Of a stretch of 51,071 nucleotides of DNA, positions 45,935-51,071 are shown piece after piece. Source of the DNA: an uncultured Oscillatoriales cyanobacterium (GTDB lineage: Bacteria; Cyanobacteriota; Cyanobacteriia; Cyanobacteriales; Microcoleaceae); assembly GCA_903893625.1 (NCBI GenBank), contig CAITND010000272.1, positions 1 to 51,071 of the forward strand, written 5' to 3'. The notes below the pieces were generated by a model. That model ran no database searches. It worked only from the letters and a program-made list of their open reading frames with translations, and was not told the origin of the DNA. A program made the translations under genes and the position numbers. How positions within the stretch are numbered: the stretch's first letter is position 1; every line of letters begins with the position of its first letter.

Positions 45935-48250
45935 ATGACTATGCAACAAGAAATACAAAGTATTGATAACCCACAAGAGGGAATTGCCAAAAAAAGCAGT
46001 CCCGGTATCCGTCCAATTTTGCGGACGTTAAAAAGAAACATTGCTCTGATTATTGGAATTGCAGGAATAACAACTATATCGGCTTCACCCTTTATCGGTG
46101 AAGCGGTACCTCCCGTTTATCAAGGGAGTTTTCAATTGTTAGTTGAACCTGTGACGACGGAACAGCAATTAGCCGATCCTTTGACCTTTACTCGTACTGA
46201 TGGACAACCCAGCGATAAATTCTTCACCCTAGATTACCCGACCCAAATCCGAATTTTAACCAGTCCTGCAATTTTAAATAGCATTTTTGAACAAATTCAA
46301 ACTCGCTATCCTGCATTTAAAATTGTTAATTTATCAGATAAATTAAAATTAAAGCGAATTTCTGATAGTTCAAGTCGCAACGATCAAACCAAAATCATAG
46401 AAATTTCTTATAGTGGGGCAGACCGGGAGGAAATCTTATTTGTATTACAAAAAACTGCCGAAAAATATTTAAAATATAGCTTAGATGAACGAAAAACTCG
46501 AATTAGTCAAGGTGTAAAATTCATTGATGAGCAGTTACCCCTGTTACAAAAACGAGTCAATGAAGATCGAGGAAGAGTCCAAGAAATTCAACAGCAGTAT
46601 GAGTTACTTGACCCAATGGCAGGAGGACAAGCATTATATGACCAAGTTCGTGCTTTGGATACTCAGAGTCAAGATACAAGCAGACAACTTCAAGAATTGA
46701 AAGCTTCATATCAATATCTGCAAACGCAATTATCATTCACTCCTGAAGAAGCATTGGCAGCCTCAGCCTTAAGCGAAAGCCCATTTCGTCAAAAACTCTT
46801 AAATGATTTAATGGCGGTTGAAACGCAAATTGCTATTCAGTCTGCTACATACAATTCTAATAGCCCAGAACTGCAACAATTAAAGGAACAGCAAGCTAAT
46901 TTATTGAGTTTATTACAACAAGAAAATGCCAAAATTATGGGAGAGAAGTTATCACAACTCCAAAATAATTCTTCCGTCATGTCTTTTCAAACCTCTATTC
47001 GTCAAAAACTAATTTCACAACTTGTAGATACAGATATTCAAATTGAATCTTTAGAAGTTCGCTTGCAAGGATTAAATCAGGCACTCAATACCTTAACCCA
47101 ACAAGCGAAACGTTTCCCTGGTGTTGTGCGTGAATATAATAAAATTCAACAACAGCTTGACTTAACAAATAAACGATTTAATTTATTTTTAGATGAACGA
47201 GAAAAATTAAGAATTGAATCTGCCCAAAATAACATTCCCTGGGAAGTCATTTCTAAACCTCATATTGTTTTAAATCCTCAAGGAGAGCCGATTGCTATAT
47301 ATTCTGAAAGCCCAAAGAAAACAATGCTCATGATATTCGGTGCAGGAATAGTAGTGGGATCTCTATTATCTATCCTATTGGAACGAATTCGCAATATCTT
47401 TTTTACTAGCTCTGATATAACCGATCTGATTCAAGTTCCTCTTTTAGGAGAAATTCCTCGCCATAATAATTTTTCACCTGCTTCTAATCTACTAGGAGAG
47501 AAGACTTTAGAAACATCGGAGTTAACAAAATCTCACCGTCGAGCGTTAGAAAAAATGGCTCAATTCTTGAGTGCTTTCGATACCGTTTATGCAAATATTC
47601 GATTTTTATATGCCGATTCTTTAATTCGCTCTATTGGGATTTATTCGGCGGAATCTAAGGATGGGAAATCAACAATTGCCTTACACTTAGCGCAGACAAT
47701 TGCTAACATGGGACAGCGTGTATTGTTAGTAGATGCAAATTTACGTTATCCCCAACTTCATGCAGTTTTAGGAGTGTCTAATCAAAAAGGACTTAGCGAT
47801 TTATTAACAAAAAAAGCCACTCCCAATTCAGTTATTCAAAGAACTCCTCTATCGGAAAATCTATTTATTTTAACCGCAGGAGTGACCTATGCGAATACCT
47901 TTAAGTTACTGGCTTCGGAACAAATGCAACAAATTGTTGAGTCTCTGCAATCAGCTTATGATTTAGTAATTTATGATACGCCAGAATTGCATCAATATAA
48001 CGATGGTACGTTCTTAGCAGAATATTTAGATGGTCTGGTTTTAGTAGCTACTGTTAATAAAACTCATAAAACAGTTTTCCAAAAAACCCTAACTCAACTC
48101 AATACCTATGGGATGCCTTGTATTGGTGTCATTGTCAATCATCTGCAACTGAATTCTTCGATCACTTATCCTTTTTATCTAACACAATCTCGGAATCCCA
48201 CCGAGACTGTTACTGTCAGTAATCAGTCATCAGTAATCAGTAATCAGTAA
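45935..48250 (+). CDS. Wzc-like polysaccharide copolymerase with tyrosine-kinase-type ATPase
   Basis: 771 aa. The Wzz domain starts with a membrane helix (about 34-50). A long periplasmic coiled coil (about 185-420, 'EQLPLLQKRVNEDRGRVQEIQQQYELL') follows, then a second helix (about 464-488, 'TMLMIFGAGIVVGSLLSILL'). The cytoplasmic BY-kinase domain has Walker A 'SAESKDGKSTIALHLA' with K578, Walker A' 'VLLVDANLRYPQLH' and Walker B 'YDLVIYDTPE'. It controls chain length and export of exopolysaccharide with the Wza-like protein. The C-terminal tail lacks the usual run of tyrosines. Its last residues (TVSNQSSVISNQ) are encoded by heptanucleotide repeats (48216-48254) that continue past the stop, so the original C-terminus may have been altered. 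Confidence 0.9.
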   Translation: MTMQQEIQSIDNPQEGIAKKSSPGIRPILRTLKRNIALIIGIAGITTISASPFIGEAVPPVYQGSFQLLVEPVTTEQQLADPLTFTRTDGQPSDKFFTLDYPTQIRILTSPAILNSIFEQIQTRYPAFKIVNLSDKLKLKRISDSSSRNDQTKIIEISYSGADREEILFVLQKTAEKYLKYSLDERKTRISQGVKFIDEQLPLLQKRVNEDRGRVQEIQQQYELLDPMAGGQALYDQVRALDTQSQDTSRQLQELKASYQYLQTQLSFTPEEALAASALSESPFRQKLLNDLMAVETQIAIQSATYNSNSPELQQLKEQQANLLSLLQQENAKIMGEKLSQLQNNSSVMSFQTSIRQKLISQLVDTDIQIESLEVRLQGLNQALNTLTQQAKRFPGVVREYNKIQQQLDLTNKRFNLFLDEREKLRIESAQNNIPWEVISKPHIVLNPQGEPIAIYSESPKKTMLMIFGAGIVVGSLLSILLERIRNIFFTSSDITDLIQVPLLGEIPRHNNFSPASNLLGEKTLETSELTKSHRRALEKMAQFLSAFDTVYANIRFLYADSLIRSIGIYSAESKDGKSTIALHLAQTIANMGQRVLLVDANLRYPQLHAVLGVSNQKGLSDLLTKKATPNSVIQRTPLSENLFILTAGVTYANTFKLLASEQMQQIVESLQSAYDLVIYDTPELHQYNDGTFLAEYLDGLVLVATVNKTHKTVFQKTLTQLNTYGMPCIGVIVNHLQLNSSITYPFYLTQSRNPTETVTVSNQSSVISNQ

Positions 48251-48348
48251 TCAGTGTAGAGACCTGCATGGCGCGTCTCTACGAGTTAAGAGTTCATCAA
48301 CTGTTCACTTTTTCTACTGATGACTGATAACTGATTACTGATGACTGA
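48216..48348. repeat. Inverted arrays of the AGTAATC/CAGTCAT heptamer with a nested palindrome
   Basis: Direct units on the left (48216-48254) face complementary units on the right (48320-48345, ACTGATGACTGATAACTGATT). In the middle, 48256-48282 is an imperfect palindrome (GTAGAGAC ... GTCTCTAC) related to the 28-bp perfect one at 13610. The structure lies between the convergent Wzc-like and argJ genes and may end both transcripts. Confidence 0.8.
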
Positions 48349-48349
48349 T

Positions 48350-49591
48350 TTAAGTTGTATATTCGGCGTTAATTTTCACATAGTCATAACTTAAATCGCA
48401 TCCCCAGGCTTTGCCTGTACCAGAGCCATCGCCAATTTTGACAGAAATTAAAACAGTATCTTCTTTAAGATATTCTCCGGTTGGTGCTTTCTTTAAATAT
48501 TCGTTAGCTGCATTGCGATCAAACGCTAAAGGTTGACCCTGCTGCATTAACAGAAAATCCCCTAATTTGATTTCTAAATTATTCTGGTCAAAATGGACTC
48601 CCGCCCGTCCAGCCGCCCCCGCAATCCTTCCCCAGTTAGGATCACGGCCAAAAATTGCCGACTTCACCAAAGAAGAACCCACAATAGTTTTAGCAACTTT
48701 ACTCGCAGATGCTTCATCCTCGGCACCGGAAACTTGAACTTCAATTAAACAGGTGGCCCCTTCTCCATCCCGTGCGATCGCTTTTGCCAAATATTCACAA
48801 ACCGCCGTTAACATCGCTTCTAATTTTTCGGCTTCTGGCCCCATTGCAGTGATAGCAGGAGTCCGAGACGCACCATTAGCTAAAGCAATTAAAGAATCGT
48901 TGGTACTCGTATCTCCATCAACAGTAACTTGGTTAAAACTGCGGTTGGCTGCACGGGTTAACATTTCTTGCCAGAGGGAAGAAGAAACCACCGCATCGCA
49001 GGTGACAAAGGCTAACATGGTAGCCATATTCGGGTGAATCATCCCAGACCCTTTACAAATTCCCCCCACTCTCACGGGACGATCCCCAAACATTGTTTCT
49101 AAAGCAATAGTTTTCGGTACTAAGTCTGTTGTCATGATGGCTTTGGATGCGGCTGCGTTACCGTTTTCTGACAATTCTGCCACTAATTGAGGAATTCCCG
49201 CTTTCAGTATATCCATTTTGATCCGTTGACCGATCACTCCGGTGGAAGCGAGTAAAATTGATTCCGGTGCAATATTTAGGACATTAGCTAAGGCTTGGGC
49301 TGATTCTACCGCATCCGTCCAACCTGCTGCTCCTGTGGCGGCATTCGCTTGTCCTGAATTACATAAAATTGCTTTAGCGCTGGGTTTGGTTTGCAGTTGT
49401 TGACGGCAATAGTCTACACAAGCTGCTCTGACTTGACTTGTGGTAAATACCCCCGCCGCGATCGCATCCACATCAGACACAATTAAGGCTAAATCGGGTA
49501 ATCCTGACGGCTTTAATCCGGCGGTAATTCCTGATGCTCGATATCCTCTAGGTGCGGTAATTCCACCCTCAATAACTGTCCAATCTGACAT
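48350..49591 (-). CDS. argJ: Bifunctional ornithine acetyltransferase/N-acetylglutamate synthase
   Basis: 413 aa from the ATG at 49591; an in-frame TTG at 49612 is less likely. ArgJ moves the acetyl group from N-acetylornithine to glutamate and, in bifunctional forms, also uses acetyl-CoA, which gives a cyclic arginine pathway. The autocleavage site is 'NMATMLAFVTCDA' with nucleophile T191. The N-terminus 'GGITAPRGYRASGITAGLK' and 'FGRDPNWGRIAGAAGRAGV' are diagnostic. The closing segment 'CDLSYDYVKINAEYTT' is the conserved ArgJ C-terminus. No other arg genes are nearby. Confidence 0.95.
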   Translation of the reverse strand: MSDWTVIEGGITAPRGYRASGITAGLKPSGLPDLALIVSDVDAIAAGVFTTSQVRAACVDYCRQQLQTKPSAKAILCNSGQANAATGAAGWTDAVESAQALANVLNIAPESILLASTGVIGQRIKMDILKAGIPQLVAELSENGNAAASKAIMTTDLVPKTIALETMFGDRPVRVGGICKGSGMIHPNMATMLAFVTCDAVVSSSLWQEMLTRAANRSFNQVTVDGDTSTNDSLIALANGASRTPAITAMGPEAEKLEAMLTAVCEYLAKAIARDGEGATCLIEVQVSGAEDEASASKVAKTIVGSSLVKSAIFGRDPNWGRIAGAAGRAGVHFDQNNLEIKLGDFLLMQQGQPLAFDRNAANEYLKKAPTGEYLKEDTVLISVKIGDGSGTGKAWGCDLSYDYVKINAEYTT

Positions 49592-49644
49592 GATTTCCCC
49601 TTCTACTTCCAATCTTATAAGGGGGATTATATCAAGAAGTTAGG

Positions 49645-49682
49645 AATCAACAGCCAACAGTCAACACCTCAACCGTCAACCC
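49645..49682. repeat. Short heptanucleotide repeats upstream of argJ
   Basis: AACAGCCAACAGTCAACACC-type units (complement of TTGACTG) over about 38 bp. Confidence 0.6.
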
Positions 49683-49683
49683 T

Positions 49684-49719
49684 AAAAAAATATCCCCACT
49701 TGCTAAAGCAAAGCGGGGG
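49684..49719 (-). terminator. Rho-independent terminator after the three tandem 63-aa genes
   Basis: On the minus strand CCCCCGCTTTGC (49719-49708) pairs with GCAAGTGGGG (49703-49694), followed by ATATTTTTTT (49693-49684). It lies 46 bp after the last of the tandem genes and shields argJ from their transcription. Confidence 0.85.
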
Positions 49720-49764
49720 CATTGATACATTCATAGTAAATTTAGTTATCTAACAACAACTCAA

Positions 49765-49956
49765 TTAACTCATGGATGATCCACTGCGATCATAGTTGGT
49801 CACACTTGCTGTGGATTTACCTTGAATTGTTGTCCGATAATCTCCAGGTTCAATGCCAACTTCATCCGCAACCCGATTGAGTAAAGATTGTTGACGGTTT
49901 TTGATTAATTGATGGTGGCGCATCATCAAAGAGCGAGCTTGATCTTGAGTATTCAT
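49765..49956 (-). CDS. Small unrecognised protein, tandem paralogue 3
   Basis: 63 aa. N-terminal helix 'MNTQDQARSLMMRHHQLIKN', then 'RQQSLLNRVADEVGIEPGD', and a C-terminal 'NYDRSGSSMS'. It is about 65-70% identical to the two upstream paralogues. There is no signal peptide, membrane segment or cysteine. AAAGGAAAA lies ahead of the ATG. I do not recognise the family. Conservation is strongest in the first 35 residues and the last ten, with a variable Ser/Thr/Gly linker between. It is the last of the three genes and is followed by a terminator. Confidence 0.8.
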   Translation of the reverse strand: MNTQDQARSLMMRHHQLIKNRQQSLLNRVADEVGIEPGDYRTTIQGKSTASVTNYDRSGSSMS

Positions 49957-50020
49957 AGTTTGATTTTCCTTTGTTTAAAATTGAATGTTTTATTGAGTTG
50001 AAAAGCAGTCAGGTTTCGAC

Positions 50021-50212
50021 TTAGCTCATCGTCGCATTGCTACGTTCATAATTATTGGTAGCATTGGAATTAGGTTTGCCTTGAACCATTGTGCAATCAC
50101 AAGGTTCCGTACCGACTTCATCCGCAACCCGATTCAACATGGATTGTTGACGATTTTTAATCAGTTTGTGGTGACGCATCATTAAAGCACGAGCTTGATC
50201 TTGAGTATCCAT
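50021..50212 (-). CDS. Small unrecognised protein, tandem paralogue 2
   Basis: 63 aa, paralogue of the neighbours: 'MDTQDQARALMMRHHKLIKN', 'RQQSMLNRVADEVGTEPCD', C-terminal 'NNYERSNATMS'. It differs in carrying a cysteine (EPCDC region, two Cys) and in having Y-E-R-S instead of Y-D-R-S. A CAGGAGAAG ribosome-binding site precedes the ATG. Spacing to the third gene is 64 bp and to the first 82 bp, with no terminator between, so the three probably form one operon. Confidence 0.8.
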   Translation of the reverse strand: MDTQDQARALMMRHHKLIKNRQQSMLNRVADEVGTEPCDCTMVQGKPNSNATNNYERSNATMS

Positions 50213-50294
50213 AATTTGCTTCTCCTGTTGTTTGTTTTACGAGTTAAAGTCAGTTAAAGGGAAATATTAAGAAAGATTAAAATTCTTAACCCGA

Positions 50295-50486
50295 CTAGCT
50301 CATTGTGGCGTTGCTGCGATCATAGTTGCTCGCAGAATGAGAACTAGGTTTACCTTGAATTGTTGTTCCATCACCGGGTTCTACTCCCACTTCATCTGAA
50401 ACTCGGTTCAGCAAGGACTGTTGACGATTTTTGATCGTGTGGTGATGACGCATCATTAAAGCGCGAGCTTGATCTTGAGTACCCAT
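50295..50486 (-). CDS. Small unrecognised protein, tandem paralogue 1
   Basis: 63 aa, first of the three: 'MGTQDQARALMMRHHHTIKN', 'RQQSLLNRVSDEVGVEPGD', C-terminal 'NYDRSNATMS'. A strong AGGAGGAC ribosome-binding site lies seven bases before the ATG, the best in the set, so this copy may be made most. A hairpin (AGCCT/AGGCT around an A-run at 50505-50523) lies in the leader. The His-rich 'RHHHTIKNRQQ' segment is conserved in all three. A nucleic-acid or phycobilisome-related role cannot be inferred from sequence. Confidence 0.8.
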   Translation of the reverse strand: MGTQDQARALMMRHHHTIKNRQQSLLNRVSDEVGVEPGDGTTIQGKPSSHSASNYDRSNATMS

Positions 50487-50504
50487 GAGTTTGTCCTCCT
50501 AAGT

Positions 50505-50523
50505 GACTAGCCTCAAAAAAAAA
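50505..50523. promoter_or_regulatory. Leader hairpin upstream of the tandem small-protein operon
   Basis: AGCCT and AGGCT separated by CAAAAAAAA on the plus strand. On the transcript it is AGCCU-(U-rich loop)-AGGCU, about 20 bases before the AGGAGGAC ribosome-binding site. It may affect translation or early termination; the role is inferred. Confidence 0.4.
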
Positions 50524-50659
50524 GGCTGTTTTGGTCTTCAACTTTTAATATATCAGAAGATTCTGTATTCTATTTTACAAAATGCTCTAAATTAACAAAA
50601 ATTTACATTATTCTTATAATTCACAAATATATATCAGTAGCGCATTCCCATTACTCGGC

Positions 50660-50902
50660 GTTTGAGTAGCAACTGTACAGAAAGTGCCGTTAAGCCTAAA
50701 ACTCTTTCAGTGTAAGTATTTGAGATTTTAACTTTTCTTAATAATTCTTAGTTATTTCTCTGTACCAGTTAAACTAAGCTTTATTTGGTACAGAGAAATA
50801 GAACGAGATTTCAAGGGTTTGAGGGGTTTAATTCAAAGAGGGTTCAATTGGTACAGAGAAATAAACTCTTAGCGTCACTTTTCTCTCAATTGCTACTCAA
50901 AC
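50660..50902. mobile_element. 243-bp MITE-like element with 35-bp terminal inverted repeats
   Basis: The ends share GTTTGAGTAGCAA (50660-50672 and complement 50890-50902) and remain alignable over 35 bp with about eight mismatches (second block AAAGTGcCGtTAAG against AAAGTGaCGcTAAG). Inside are three copies of TGGTACAGAGAAATA: complement at 50753-50767, direct at 50786-50800 and 50849-50863. There is no coding frame. Flanks CTCGGC and CTCAGC are near-matching and could be a worn target duplication. Confidence 0.55.
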
Positions 50903-51071
50903 CTCAGCTTTATCAGAAAAGTCTGGGAGCTTGAAAACTCAGTGTCTTCAGACCTGAGATGAAAAGCGACCCAAGGGAATTTATTCCCCGTGAATATTTC
51001 TCCAATCCATGTTAATATATCCAGTAACAGGAAAGGTAAACAACCTGTATAAAAACCTAGTCGCCTAACGG

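Larger units (their letters stand above)
50487..51071. other. Gene-free right edge with a MITE-like element
   Basis: About 585 bp without a supported gene. It contains the leader of the small-protein operon, the 243-bp inverted-repeat element (50660-50902) and, near 50973-50986, the short palindrome GGGAATTTATTCCC. Any gene beyond 51071 is not visible. Confidence 0.55.

Overview
The window comes from a cyanobacterium, most likely a filamentous Oscillatoriales-type strain such as Planktothrix or a relative. This rests on frequent HIP1 octamers (GCGATCGC), cyanobacterial families (DUF4079, the Npun_R2479-type HD metalloprotein, a Slr1609-like acyl-ACP synthetase) and many intergenic heptanucleotide repeats and palindromes. 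The genus is an inference. Most of the window is chromosomal housekeeping sequence, interrupted by accessory inserts.

Layout. 1-3.5 kb: a TPR-CHAT gene cut by the end of an ISAs1-type insertion sequence, then a MazF-type toxin-antitoxin pair between two 45-bp direct repeats. 3.7-13 kb: an alpha/beta hydrolase, acyl-ACP/acyl-CoA synthetase, a YlqD-like coiled-coil protein, the pyruvate dehydrogenase E2 subunit, a zinc-type oxidoreductase, PBP2, a small membrane protein and serine acetyltransferase. 13-17.3 kb: a 1428-residue hybrid histidine kinase (CHASE4-HAMP-PAS-GAF-HisKA-HATPase-REC-REC-HPt).

17.6-27.2 kb is the most unusual part. A five-gene minus-strand operon encodes two unrecognised proteins (508 and 112 aa), a papain/C39-like cysteine peptidase, a DrmA-type helicase and a DrmB-type DUF1998 protein. 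It looks like a DISARM-related antiphage system without drmC or a local methylase, with a protease gene translationally coupled to the helicase. The operon lies between a complete DUF4079 gene and a second copy of that gene's first 255 bp (about 95% identical, same orientation). Recombination between the copies would remove exactly the operon. A solo TnpB insertion sequence lies just beyond the right copy.

28.7-38.2 kb: an EamA transporter, ligA, an HD-domain protein, two RTX-like proteins around truB-yidD, and a DUF1565 beta-helix protein. 38.3-41.4 kb: a fused type IIL (MmeI-like) restriction-modification gene. Between its start and a tRNA-Val(CAC) gene lie three 17-18-bp repeats at 20-bp spacing plus a terminal 5'-TGT, which resemble a Tn7-like/type V-K CAST transposon end. 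41.4-48.2 kb: an exopolysaccharide locus with two glycosyltransferases, a Wza-like exporter and a Wzc-like copolymerase/kinase. 48.3-51 kb: argJ, three tandem 63-aa paralogues, and a 243-bp MITE-like inverted-repeat element.

The DISARM-like operon, the R-M gene, the toxin-antitoxin pair and the CHAT gene are four separate defence-type insertions in an otherwise ordinary chromosome.
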